Source: Hyphochytrium catenoides
Lineage: Eukaryota > Sar > Hyphochytriomycetes > Hyphochytriales > Hyphochytriaceae
Length of the DNA: 22,043 nucleotides
Reading direction: 5' to 3'
NCBI GenBank assembly: GCA_900088475.1
Contig: FLMG01003828.1
Location: 1-22,043, forward strand
The position numbers were made by a program, and so were the translations under genes. Positions 1-9,374 of this stretch are shown here, in pieces. How positions within the stretch are numbered: the first letter of the stretch is position 1; each line of letters opens with the position of its first letter. The notes under the pieces were generated by a model, which made no database searches, was not told the origin of the DNA, and worked only from the letters and a program-made list of their open reading frames with translations.

Positions 1-235
1 ATTGTCGTCTCGTCTCTCTCTCTTCTCTCTCTCTCTCTTTGTCTCTCTCCTCTCTCTCTCTTTCTCTCTCTCCTCTCTCTCTCGCTTTCTCTCTCTCCTC
101 TCTCTCCTCTCTCTCCTCTCTCTCCTTTCTCTCTTTCTCTTTCTCTCCCTCGTTGTCGCTCTCTCCTCTCTTCCTCTCCTCTCTCTCCCTCTCTCTCTTT
201 CTCTCTCCTTCTGGCTCTCGTCTCTCGTCCTCTCT
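1..235. repeat. CT-rich polypyrimidine microsatellite
   Basis: The first 235 bases are almost uninterrupted C and T, mainly CT dinucleotides with TCTTTCTC and CTCCTCTC variants. The open frames through it encode only Ser/Leu/Phe runs, as expected of any stop-free CT repeat, so they are not called as genes. The purine strand is all GA. The tract probably continues beyond the window edge. Confidence 0.95.
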
Positions 236-2004
236 TCCACTTATATAAGTAATAGATATATCTAGTGAACTGGGTTAATAAATGTACGCGGACAAGTAGC
301 TTCCTGAAATAACTAGCAACTTGCAAGACTTGAAGGGATTGTCGAGCTCCCATGGTCATTTACACAAGTACAAGTACCACAAAGATCACAAGTATGGCTG
401 AATATATCTTAGGGTTACGTTGTACCTAGCAAGCGCTTGTACCTTCCCACATACTTACTTGTACCATACAAGGCCCTTATACCATATTGTCTTGTACTTA
501 AATACTGCATCTCTTCCGTGTCCCTTCGAACAGTAAGTACAGTAGTCAACTAGAAAACACTCTTTACTTATTTTTGGGTAATAAAGGCCACATCAACTGC
601 ATAAAACGTTATAATAATAAGAACGAAAAATAAACCCAGAAAATTCGTGTAAAACAGTAGTCTACTCATCATCCAAGACGAGGTAACCCTAAAAAAAAAA
701 AAAGATGCTCCTCTAATACATTTCTCGACCTGTAATTATTCGGGGAAAATGGGAGAATAAACGGTTGCTTTTAGCACATCAAGCCTCCTTTTTATTAGGC
801 TTTATTTAGTTAGGGTTACGGTTAAAGAAACCCTATTTTTGAGTGAGAAGAGTGCGATGTAAAATAACTGAATACTGAATACTGGACACTTCTTTATGAA
901 TAAAGGAGGATAGAGGGGTAGTAGTACTACTACGATAAACACTGCCAATAGGTGGCAGCCCCCATGACGTAGAACCGCCTGCGCTCGCTCGCTCCGTTGT
1001 CCTGCGCTGTACCTGGCTTTGGCACTGCTTGAGCACTCGTTCTGTTGCCTCTCCTCTTATGGTTCAGAAAAGAGCACAGACACCCTTTTCGTGGTTTGGC
1101 AAAGTAGCAGAGTCAGAGGACAGGACGAATTTGATAAAGTGAGAGACCATTCGTTACCTCCTTCGAGCACAATCATTGCTCTGGGGGTTATTAGGGTTGT
1201 TTCTTGCTGATAGTGGTTGCGACTCTTAGGTGGTCGTCGTCCACATGCTTTCTTCTCAGGCGAAGGAGGAAGGAAAGGGACTGGTACAGAGAAAGAGTGG
1301 AGCCGAAGAATGAAACATAGCTAAAGAAAGGCAGGGGACCTTGGTCGACATCCACTCAGAGTATCTCTGATGATAAAAGCTGTTCTAGCGGTTCTTGCCC
1401 ACGTGGAGAGTCATTAGATAATGGCAAAAGATAAAAATGTTAGGAGGAAAGAGGAGACGACCTCAGACGAATAGAAGCTTTACTCCTCTTCTCTCACTTT
1501 GCAGAGCTAGTCGCTCAATTTTTTTGTTGGTCATCACTTCCCAGGGAGGTTAACCAAAGACTGTGGGCGTGGAGCGACGACCTTTTATGAAGGGGAAGGT
1601 AAGCAAAGAAGAGAAAGAAGCCATTGGACTTTTCCCAAGCAACAAGTCTAATGGCAGAGCGATGAACACTACAGCACGAGCCAAGACTGAGAGTCGAAGC
1701 TTGAGCGGAGGTGGCTGGGAAGTAATACTGTTCGCTTATTCATCAAGGGAACGACTCAAAAAGAATAAGAGAGAAGAAGAAAGGTTGCCCGCCTTCCGTT
1801 TCCTTCTTCTTCTGCGTGTCAGTTAGGTAGATGACGGACAGCATACGAGTACTGCTTATGACAAAGCACAAGGTCGAAACCCTTGGTAGAAAGGTGCATT
1901 AGGTGCGGTATATATAGTCTAGGGACTGCCAATTAAATAAAGGAGGAAAGAGGAGAGGAAAGACTACTCATCGACGACAAGGATGGTAGATACTCATGGC
2001 CCAA
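236..2004. other. Intergenic DNA, no gene supported
   Basis: No long open frame with coding character is visible. The interval holds isolated telomere-like hexamers: TTAGGGTTA at 409-417 and TTAGTTAGGGTTA near 806-818. One of these forms a 7 bp inverted repeat (TAGGGTT at 811-817, AACCCTA at 829-835). It also holds a perfect 16 bp palindrome at 918-933 and TTAGGGTT near 1190. The frame at 1563-1826 starts at GTG and has no recognisable domain. Confidence 0.6.
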
Positions 2005-2844
2005 CTAGATGAGCCCGAAGTTCACAGCATTAGCCTGCACATTGGCATTTGTCTGAGCGTTGGCGCTTCCTGCCTTGCCAAAGATACCAGAGCTGCCGCC
2101 AGTACTGCTGCCAAATGAAGAACCTGTTCCGACTGCAATGCTGTTGCCTCCTAGGCCAAAGGGACTGTTTTTGTCAAGGAAATAAGAGAGAAAGAAAAAG
2201 AGGGCGGCAGCAAAGGTGAGATTAGGCTAAACAGGAGACACACACACAGAGACAGATAAAGAGAGCGCGCGCGAGAGAGAAAGACAGTAGAGCGTTCAGT
2301 GAGAGGAGAATTAAACACAAGGAAGAGTAGATAAGATCTCACAGAGCTGTTCTTCCTACCTCTTTTGACCCTGACTGATGGCATTGGCATTGCTATTCGC
2401 ATTTGCGACTTCAGCTTTCTTTCCTCCTAGCCAGTAGTCCAGACTGAATGGATTCGTATTGGTGACCGTTGTCCCTTGTGTCTGAGATCCAGCCGTGGAC
2501 AGAACGCTGGCACTCTGGCCTCCTCCCTGGTTAAAAAGGCTTCCTAGAGGACTTCCTCCAGCAGAGACGAAGGCGCCAGTGTTGGAGCCACTAACTGAGT
2601 TTGAAAGACCGCCATTGAATCCCCCCGCCGTGTACGAAGTGGAAGAGGCCGTTCCGCTAGAATAGCCTGAAACAGAGGCTCTTTCTCCCCCGAAGGTGTT
2701 GACGCTACCCCCGCTGATTGACTGTGTGCTAGAAGAGGTTTGTCCCCCGCCTAGAGCGAGCCCACGAAGGCTTTTTTCCTCCGCTGCGGCAATAGCGCTA
2801 AGTGCGGCAAGGAGTAGGAGAGATGAAGCTGAGAGGATCTTCAT
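2005..2844 (-). CDS. Secreted Gly/Ser/Asn-rich protein, two exons, R-X-L motif
   Basis: This is a predicted secreted low-complexity protein of 214 residues in two exons, 2360-2844 and 2005-2164. The first ATG is followed by a clear signal peptide: MK, a Leu/Ala core, and a likely cut after AIAAA at about residue 21. EEKSLRGL follows, with R-G-L at residues 27-29. The rest is rich in Gly, Ser, Thr and Asn, lacks cysteine, and resembles an extracellular matrix or cell-wall protein. Exon 1 ends GTCAAAAGAG before a GTAGG donor. Exon 2 follows a pyrimidine-rich acceptor ending ACAG. Splicing gives GQKSPFGLGG and adds 53 residues ending NFGLI. Read without splicing, the frame ends at the donor after GQKR. 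The ends of both exons carry related modules: PF with L and GG, then an Asn-Ala-Asn run. The splice model is inferred from sequence and the family is unrecognised. It shares signal-plus-R-X-L architecture with the genes at 6372-7376 and 18972-20030. Confidence 0.72.
2165..2359 (-). other. Predicted GT-AG spliceosomal intron (195 bp)
   Basis: Read on the minus strand, the donor is AG|GTAGGA and the acceptor is a long C/T tract ending TTGACAAAAACAG|TCCC. Removal joins codon phase 2 of exon 1 (AG) to T of exon 2, forming AGT (Ser), and keeps the frame open for 53 more codons of matching Gly/Ser/Asn composition. The intron contains GT/CA and CT dinucleotide runs. No transcript evidence is available. 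Confidence 0.7.
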
Positions 2845-3469
2845 GGTAAGGAAAGAGGTTGTTGACGGTAAAATTCTTTGTCGCTTAGACGAGGCCTGTG
2901 CGAGGGCTGGTGCTTGAGCTCTTGGAGGGCAATTGGATTATGAAGAGACAGGGATGTGACGGGCAAGAGATGAAAGGCTAGGGCAGAGAGGCTTGGAGCT
3001 GCGTGAGCAAGAGAAGAACTCGAGAACGGAAGAACAACATCACAGAATGACAACAGAAACAAAAGCAGATCATCTGTAAAACCCGCTATGTGGCTCTCGT
3101 TATCCAGAGATCTTTTCAGGGATCGGAATCCTTAAGGACAGGCAGAAAAGGCTGGAAATGTTGGAGGCTATGGCCTATGGCCTGAACGTTGCTATCTAAC
3201 TTCTCTCCTCTGCCACCCTCTCCTGACTCGAGACAAACAGTGCGACAGAAGGACTGGAGATAAAAAGAGGGGCATCTTCCTAAGATGGATTCTGCTTGTG
3301 GGAGACGGTGAACTGTCATTGCAGAGAAGAGGCAAGAATAAGCATCGCGGAAAGGGCACGAGGGACGTGGACTAAAGAGAACCTATTTCTTGACGAAGAC
3401 CGGCGAGGGTTCTCTAGAAATAGAAGTTCCAAAACTGGCGAGAAGAAAATGTGCACGGAGGTGAGGAGA
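2845..3469. other. Upstream flank of the 2005-2844 gene
   Basis: Nothing coding is supported here. The first roughly 100 bases are the 5' flank of the minus-strand gene. A CCAATTG-like CAAT element lies near 2930-2936 on the minus strand, but no clear TATA box is seen. Short open frames at 3116-3319 and 3296-3607 lack any family signature. Confidence 0.45.
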
Positions 3470-3605
3470 AAGACAAAAGGAAAGCGAGGGTGGAGAGAAA
3501 GAAGAGAGAAAGAGAGAGTGAGAAGAGAGAGAGAGAGAGACAAAAGCCCAAAGAGGAGCCCGCGACAGAGCGGGAGAGAGAGAGAGAGTTCTATGAGACA
3601 GAGAT
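3470..3605. repeat. GA-rich polypurine tract
   Basis: A stretch of AGAGA/GAAAG with two near-pure (GA)n cores, at about 3524-3540 and 3571-3588. Arg/Glu-rich and Ser/Leu-rich frames on the two strands are products of the repeat. Confidence 0.85.
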
Positions 3606-3797
3606 AGTTTTATGACGCACTTAAAGCTTTACTACTAAAGCTAGATAGAAAGGCGCAACAGCCGAGCGGAGAGAGAGGAGTCTAAGAAGGCACCATCAAA
3701 TTGTTAAGAACCCTCTACGTTTCTTACTATAACCAAATACATTTTTAGAAGTGAAAAGGTAGAACCAGTGGCCCCAGTTCGACACAGGGAGGGATAA

Positions 3798-3821
3798 TAA
3801 CCCTAACCCTAAGCCTAACCC
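3798..3821. repeat. Interstitial telomere-like repeat (CCCTAA, 4 units)
   Basis: Four consecutive TAACCC-type hexamers, one of them the variant TAAGCC, sit inside otherwise unrelated sequence. TTAGGG is the usual telomere unit of many algae and other eukaryotes. A short internal array of this kind is generally read as a scar of break repair or of telomere fusion. Confidence 0.85.
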
Positions 3822-4189
3822 AATTTTTCTGCAAAAGAACCGGAGCAGAACCGATTCTATGGAAACAGGGCGAGGCCATCACGGATGAACTTCCAAGAGC
3901 GGGCCCCCAGTTCTCCATCCCATTTACAAAATGAAGAGTGATAGAGCCATTCTATCAATAAGAACCAAGGCAATTTTTCCCTTGTGGTTCCACCTCTTTT
4001 CTATTTATAAGGAAAGGGCAGACACAAGTTGAGACTAAACAGTAGTAGTTCCAATGGGGATCGGCACTCAGAATGATTGATCTTGCTCCTCTTCTTCGAA
4101 CCCTTTCCTATCAGTATCTTTCTTAACTTTTTTTTTGTGGTTTCTTTGCATCAGAGCCTAGGACATAAAAAAAACATAATTTTTTATCA

Positions 4190-4410
4190 CTACTTAGCAA
4201 ACTAATCTAGAAGAAGAAATAGTTATCTGTCCTTATTATTTATTAACTACTTATAAAATATACAGATATACCTATCTCCCATCAACTGTTATTGAAGAAC
4301 TACTACTATCGCAACTAACAGACTAATTCTAGAAGAAGAAGAAAGTGAAGAAGAAGAAGAGGCAGAAGAAGAGAAGAAAAGCTAAGAAGCCTTAGGGCTC
4401 TTCCCTCATC
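4190..4410 (-). mobile_element. 3' UTR of retroelement copy 1
   Basis: Directly downstream, on the minus strand, of the acidic tail ending at 4411. It begins with a CTTCTT-rich tract, followed by TCTAGAATTAGTCTG and TAGTAGTAG. A related stretch (TCTAGATTAGTTTGC) recurs about 120 bp further down, so the 3' end may be internally duplicated. The same CTT-rich and TAGTAG layout follows the other copies of this family in the window. The exact 3' terminus is not determined. Confidence 0.5.
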
Positions 4411-4919
4411 TCAGCTCGAAGCTGCTCCCTGCTCATCATCAGTGAAAGAAGAATCATAGTTGATTTCCTCAGTCATGATGAGCGGAGAAGAAGGAGGAGG
4501 AGGAGGTGAACCACCAGCAGCCATGTCATCACCAGCAACCATGTCATCACCGTCGAGCTCAGCCGTCGCGAGACAAGCAAGACAAGGGTCCAGCTGTTCA
4601 GGAGGAATGCGCTTCAAGATTTGAAGTGCATTTTCCTCCTGAATGGCCAAAGACACTCGCGTATGAAGGCGTAGGCCCATAATAGCTAAGCGAGACCAAG
4701 GACCAAGATGCCGAGAACCATCAAGAGCGGAGCGGTCACATTGAAGCTTCACCAGGCGTCCCACACAATCAACGACGCCTTGCATAGCTCCCCCAAACGA
4801 CGCCCAGACGAGCGGAATAAACTGCAGCCTTACAAGGAACCTCACATTTCTTTAGCTTCGCTTTCTCAGACAAACGGCCTCGATAGCCAGCGTGGACTGC
4901 TGCATAGGAAAGGGTTCTA
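4411..4919 (-). pseudogene. Non-LTR retroelement 3' end, copy 1 (RLE-like domain)
   Basis: This is a 5'-truncated remnant of a retroelement polyprotein. The open part, 4845-4411, reads LQFIPLVWASFGGAMQG, then RLHTRVSLAIQEENALQIL, then a Pro-rich linker and an acidic tail (TEEINYDSSFTDDE) with a TGA stop. The pattern VPLV..SFGG followed by a basic helix and S.A...NA resembles the region after the K..KY motif in restriction-like endonuclease (RLE) domains of R2-like LINEs. Upstream, 4850-4916 encodes AAVHAGYRGRLSEKAKLKK in another frame; relative to copy 2 an 11-base deletion breaks the frame. Similarity to copy 2 ends abruptly near 4919, where the 3' end of copy 2 begins, so the two copies lie head to tail. 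The family assignment rests on motif memory and was not searched. Confidence 0.55.
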
Positions 4920-5057
4920 GATGTCTTTTTTATAAGAAGAACTTTTAGAAGTATGGACTACTAAAAATGTCTACTAAGAAGAAGAAAAGATGAAGTATGA
5001 AGAAGGAAAAAAGAAGAAGCAAAAGAGGAAGAAGATAGAGAAAGAAACAAGGAAAGC
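4920..5057 (-). mobile_element. 3' UTR of retroelement copy 2
   Basis: On the minus strand this follows the stop codon after the EEEETKAS tail. It reads through a CTTCTT-rich tract to TTCATCTTTTCTTCTTCTTAGTAGA, nearly the same as the sequence after the tail at 13262. It ends in an A-rich TAAAAAAGACAT just before copy 1 begins. The match of two independent 3' UTRs supports one dispersed element family. Confidence 0.55.
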
Positions 5058-5560
5058 TATGACGCCTTGGTCTCTTCCTCCTCAACACGATCTCCTCCAC
5101 ACTCATCATCAGTGAAGACAGAATCATAATTGATCTCTTCAGTAATAACAAGGGGAGAAGGAGGAGGAGGAGGTGAATCATCAACCACAATGCCATCCAT
5201 CGTCAGCAACTTCAAACGCTAACCCTAACCCATAATAGAGACTCTCGTGTGAAGGCGCAATAAAACCATGGCCAAACGGGACCATTGACCAAGATGCCGA
5301 GAAGCATCAAGAGCAGAGCGGTCACAATGAAGCTTCACCAGATTGCTTACACAATCAACGACGCCCGGCATAGCACCTCCAAAGGACTCCCAGACCAATG
5401 GAACAAATTGCAGCCCTACAGCCCGGCCAGGTGCCTCATCATACTCTTTCAACTTCGCCTTTTCGGACAAACGACCTTGATAGCCTGCGTGGACTGCTGC
5501 ATAAGGAAGGGTTCTAGATTGCACCGAGTGACAGACACATCAAAGACTGTATGCTGATAT
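5058..5560 (-). pseudogene. Non-LTR retroelement 3' end, copy 2, broken by telomere repeats
   Basis: The best-preserved copy of the RLE-like domain. Read on the minus strand, FDVSVT (about 5545-5527) is in one frame. AAVHAGYQGRLSEKAKLKEYDE, FVPLVWESFGG and RLHTRVS follow in a second frame (5524-5225). The order D-V-x-V, then K..K.Y, then VPLV..S.GG matches the D...K catalytic layout of restriction-like endonucleases in R2-type LINEs. A stop interrupts the frame after RVSIMG. The acidic tail then resumes in another frame: SPPPPPSPLVITEE, INYDSVFTDDE, EEEETKAS and a TAG stop at 5058-5060. Between RVS and the tail, roughly 95 bp present in copy 1 is missing and two telomere hexamers stand in its place. 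The copy is not functional as read. Confidence 0.55.
5220..5231. repeat. Interstitial telomere-like repeat inside retroelement copy 2
   Basis: TAACCCTAACCC lies exactly where copy 2 lacks sequence present in copy 1, so it looks like filler at a deletion junction and not a chance hexamer pair. Confidence 0.75.
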
Positions 5561-5577
5561 GAGGCGGAGACTGAAGC

Positions 5578-5660
5578 GCATTTCTTCTTTCTTCTCCTCC
5601 TTCTTCTTCTCCTCCACCTCCTCCTTCTTCTTCTTCATTCACTTCTTAGTAAGTTAAAAT
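5578..5660 (+). repeat. CTT-rich tail resembling the retroelement 3' UTR, opposite orientation
   Basis: TTCTTC/CTCCTCC repeats end in TTCTTCATTCACTTCTTAGTAAG and then AT-rich DNA. This resembles the 3' UTR end TTCATCTTTTACTTCTTCTTAGTAG at 13440-13475, but it is on the plus strand and abuts the 5' end of copy 2. It could be the remnant of a third, inverted insertion or simply a CTT microsatellite. Confidence 0.4.
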
Positions 5661-6371
5661 AAATCATAAACAATACAATGTATGGAATCTAATGTTGATG
5701 ATTGATGATGATAATTTTTTTGTCAAAAAGTAGCAACCTAATAAGAACTGTTGAAAGTTGAAAGGGCAAGTGCTACTGCTAGTTCGTCGATAAGTTAGAT
5801 AGTTTGAGCTTGGCAACAGTATCAGGAGGAGCAATGTCAAACCTCAACAATCCTACTCGTTCAAGCGTTCTTTAGCGTCGTCGGTGACGGACCTTTGGTG
5901 GTGGAGGAGCTATGGCCCACCACCGCGAGACTAATACGAAGCTAGGGCGACCCACCACGACAGATGTAACGATGGCCATTGAAGGAACGCGAAGGCAATG
6001 AAAGAAGAAAGGCAGGTTAAAAGCAGGTAAGAAATCGAACAGCTTTTCTTTCCATGGCCGTAGAGATGATGGCTTGCCTTAACCAAAGATTAGTATCTAC
6101 TTTTCTATATTGAAAAAGCCCCTGCTGCCGCCGCTGAGTGAAGATAACGAGCTACCTTCTCCCAAGCGAACCGGCTTCGGGTTTAATAAGCTTAAGACTA
6201 GGATGGAAACATTTGCTCCTCCTCTATGAGGCTGGATAGAAGATAGATCACTCGCTATCCGTCCACGCCTGGCCTCTTTTTAGAAAAAAAATATACGAAG
6301 AAGGGAATAAAGTTAACGTCGCCGCCGTGTTGACCTTCGTTGGCTGAGAGGCTGGTGGCAGACTGGAAAAC
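5661..6371. other. Intergenic DNA downstream of the 6372-7376 gene
   Basis: No supported gene or RNA. The only open frames here are short or are extensions of the shadow of the gene on the other side. The last part is the 3' flank of the minus-strand gene; no clear polyadenylation signal is recognised. Confidence 0.45.
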
Positions 6372-7376
6372 TTAGTTAATGATAACACCGTTATTGCCGT
6401 GCTCCACGACGTATCTGCTGCCAGTGCCGATGTCGGAGAAGGCGAACTGCGGTTTCTTATCATCTTCGTGGTGGACGCAGTGGTAGCCAGGGTAGGTGAT
6501 GTCAGAGACCATGTAGCCAAGGATGGGCCTGTGCTTGTCATCGCGTCCAACGTTCAGAGTGCCAGGAAGGCCAGCCATCTCTTCACCAACTCCTACGAAG
6601 TGAGTGCAGTCATACGGACCTTCGACGCCAGGGAAGCGGACATTCTGAAGAACAACAGGGACAAATCTGTTCTTAAAGTCCTCGATGCTTGTCACTGGAG
6701 GAGCCTGAGGCATTGCCAGAATGCGGTATCCAAACTTGGTGTTGATGCGGATCTCGCCTTCTCCGGGGTTGTCAGTTCTGATCACTGGAGGTCCCGTGGC
6801 AGGAATGTGTGGGATACCAGTGAACTCATCTCTGGGGTCATCGCGATCCTGTGGCCAGCTATCCTGCCACTCGTGCTGGCGAACGATGCGGCCGTCATGG
6901 TAGATGATGGTTGTGCAGTGGCCGTTGTAGCAGTGGCTCCTGCGACCGCTGCCTAGAATATTTTGGTAGATGTTTCCATTATTCCAGAAGGTGCCCGTGT
7001 ACAGCGGGCGAGTTTGCCAGTAGGCGAAGTTAGGGACGTAGAGGTTAGGGTATGCAAGAGGGGCAGCAATGGCGCTACCGTAGGCGTAGGCACCGCCAAA
7101 GCCAAAGCCTCCGGCGAAAGCGGAAGCGCTAGCAGAGGCGCTGCTACCGCCCCACCAACCTCCTGACGACGCGCTTGCGGATCCAGAGGCAAAAGCACCA
7201 CCGAAACCAGAAGAGATGGCCGTCGAACTGGCTGATGCACTGCCGCTACCGATAGCGGAAGCACTGCCTTGAGCGAACTGAAGAGCGCGAAGATTGTTCT
7301 TCTGAACCTCTTCAGCATTGACACCTTGGCCGACAGCGGCCACGAGGAGAACGGAGACGATGGATACGAACTTCAT
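6372..7376 (-). CDS. Secreted silk-like Ala/Ser/Gly protein with a conserved-looking C-terminal domain, R-X-L motif
   Basis: An intact single-exon gene of 334 residues with an ATG start and a TAA stop. Residues 1-21 form a signal peptide (MK, a hydrophobic core, VNA cut). EEVQKNNLRAL follows, with R-A-L at 30-32. Residues 35-105 are a low-complexity block of GSASAS, SASASAFAGG and FGFGGAYAYG, resembling silk or other self-assembling matrix proteins. From about 106 the sequence is non-repetitive and hydrophilic, with aromatic residues (YPNLYVPNFAYW, TGTFWNNGNIY), two close cysteines (149, 154), later cysteines at 257 and 300, and GEGEIRINTKFGYRI and GYHCVHHEDD segments. I do not recognise this domain. 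The four cysteines could pair. No transmembrane segment follows the signal peptide, so the protein is probably secreted. A structural role in wall, mucilage or biomineral is an inference from composition and R-X-L only. Confidence 0.82.
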   Translation of the reverse strand: MKFVSIVSVLLVAAVGQGVNAEEVQKNNLRALQFAQGSASAIGSGSASASSTAISSGFGGAFASGSASASSGGWWGGSSASASASAFAGGFGFGGAYAYGSAIAAPLAYPNLYVPNFAYWQTRPLYTGTFWNNGNIYQNILGSGRRSHCYNGHCTTIIYHDGRIVRQHEWQDSWPQDRDDPRDEFTGIPHIPATGPPVIRTDNPGEGEIRINTKFGYRILAMPQAPPVTSIEDFKNRFVPVVLQNVRFPGVEGPYDCTHFVGVGEEMAGLPGTLNVGRDDKHRPILGYMVSDITYPGYHCVHHEDDKKPQFAFSDIGTGSRYVVEHGNNGVIIN

Positions 7377-9158
7377 GATTGGGATGTTGGTGTTCCTTTA
7401 TTGGAAGTTTGGCTGCTTCTCTGCTGCTTAGTTGAGGTCTTCGCTGGAAATTTGGAAATAAGCCTTTTGAGGCTAGAGGTCCTGCCAGCTGCAGACGGTA
7501 AGCGAGCGCCTTAGAGAGATGGAAACGTTCTAACTCAGTGATAAACAGGTTGGCGGGCCAGGGCAAGCTGCTATCCCTGCACTGCTTCTGGAAGACAAAG
7601 AAGGAAAAGGGCGAGAGCAAATTAGGGGCGGCGGGGCAGTGACCATGGTCTCAGGATTCGCTATTTCTTGGTAGGTACTTCCCGTTTCCTGGAACATCCT
7701 CAGCATCTCAAGCAGCGAAACAGTGAATAATAGGCCGTGGTGTCCTTAGAAGATCTCCTTAGATCTCTTGGAAAGAGGAGCATTGAAGTGATGGCTGCAA
7801 GATCCACTGCAACAGCGTATCGCCTCGTACCTAGTCCAGCTGGTGCTATTTTTAATAATAGTTCTAAGCAGCCCAGTCATGGCATAACCACAATGCCATA
7901 GATGACACTCCGTAGCCGTGGAATAAACCTCCTCTTCCTCGGTTTGGAGACATCTCAGCAAGTGTTACGAACGAAGCATGCTAAACGTGGCGCTGGTGCG
8001 TTTGTTCTCCCGACTCCTGATGCTGGGAGTCAGAAAGCCAAGAAGGAATGGGGGAGTAGTAGTTCTAAGACTTTTAGGTTCCTCACGACAGCAGAATAAC
8101 ATTGAGCGACAAGCCTCGAGTAGGAAGCCAGCTGGTCTCTCACTAGTGCGGGCAATAGCGTTATAAATCATACGGAGTAATAGTAGAACTAAATAATAGG
8201 AGAAATCTAGCGGAACAGAGCTTCACAGTCTTCCTTGTACAGGCTTATTTTATTTACTAGTTCCACTGGTTGACTAGTAGTAGAAGTAGTAAGTTGAGAC
8301 TAATAATAAAGAAGAAACGACAGGTTTCTGATTCTGATTAACGACGCTCCTCGTTGGTTTTTCTCCTGCTGTTACTAGGGTTACCTGTCCCTGTTGGCTA
8401 GAGTTCCACGTCAACACAGTGAACCCTTAATAATCACTATTAACCGAAAGAAGGAAGAAAAAGAAGGAACCAAGAGTTAGGAAGTCTTGCTGGTCTCTAG
8501 TGCTGTTTTCGCTGTAGAAGGTGCTTGTGCACCACAAAGATCTCTGTGATGAGTCGATTCTCATAACTTTCCTATGACGCTCTCAACATTTTGATCCTTA
8601 TCAGTCAGCACTGCTACTCTTCAGTGATAGTTCTACTGTCCCTTGAATAATGGGGAAGCAGGCCAGTTCGAGCGGACCCTAAGATGTAGAACTACTAATG
8701 AAGCATCATTCTATTCATCCCCGTTTATGAGTCCCATCACGCTCACAGTCATAGTCACAGTGATAGAAAGGCAAAGACGTATGAGGTTTGAGCGATGATG
8801 ATATTCTAGCACATCACGTGCGGCTCGTTCAGTCATTTCCTATGCTCTTCATCCGGCGTTTATGACACGGCCTATGCTGGCGGTAGAACCAGAACTGACA
8901 GGATTGAGACAGGCTTCCTTCTTGAGTGGATGACCTGGGTGAGCCATAACGGAATTTTCCTGCTCCATACTAGGGGTTCTATGAGGTTTGTCCCTGAGAA
9001 ACATCAGAGGTCGCGAGAGATGATACTCTACTCCAGGCGATAAAAAAGAGTATGGCACTACTATGCTGATGCTGTGCCTCTTCTCTGGCCAGGTTGAAGA
9101 TGTTGCTGTCGTAATAGCAATGACCGCGTGGCCTTCTTGCTTCTATGAGGCATCATAG
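7377..9158. other. Intergenic DNA, no gene supported
   Basis: The first roughly 120 bases are the 5' flank of the minus-strand silk-like gene. Several 60-100 codon frames occur on both strands (for example 7746-7961, 7965-8171 and 8849-9058). They overlap each other antisense, mostly start at non-ATG codons and show no domain. ACTAGGGTTACC near 8376-8387 is a lone telomere-like hexamer. Confidence 0.5.
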
Positions 9159-9374
9159 ATGATGATGACAGAGGATACCGAGCACTCCTTCAACTCCCTG
9201 GCACAGCAAGCAGGACAGGCTTTTGTTGAATGTCGCGAGAGCAACAATAGTGGGAGGACGGGAAGGGACTTCCAGCAGGAGACAACCATGACGAAAGAGC
9301 TTCTTATGGAAATGTATGTATTGCTTATAGTTCTAATAAGTGCTTGCTTGTTGTTGGCCCGCCCCTGTCACTAG
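9159..9374 (+). CDS. Possible small single-pass membrane protein
   Basis: A 71-codon frame starting ATGATGATG. Its first 50 residues are polar (TEDTEHSFNSLAQQ, RTGRDFQQETT). Its C-terminal 20 residues form a hydrophobic helix (YVLLIVLISACLLL) ending ARPCH, which would suit a tail-anchored protein. No homolog is recognised, the length is within chance range, and there is no supporting context. Treat it as a candidate only. Confidence 0.15.
   Translation: MMMTEDTEHSFNSLAQQAGQAFVECRESNNSGRTGRDFQQETTMTKELLMEMYVLLIVLISACLLLARPCH

Noticed and set aside
2151-2402. 83-codon minus-strand frame over the intron
   Set aside because: It translates the CT-rich intron of the 2005-2844 gene in another frame, giving Ser/Leu/Phe runs only.
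4708-5557. Plus-strand frames at 4708-4920 and 5285-5557 with similar sequence
   Set aside because: Their similarity comes from being antisense to the two related retroelement copies. The minus-strand reading fits the endonuclease-like motif order.
6399-6956. 185-codon plus-strand frame antisense to the silk-like gene
   Set aside because: It is the complement of the well-supported 6372-7376 protein, starts at a non-ATG codon or lacks a signal, and follows from that gene's codon usage.
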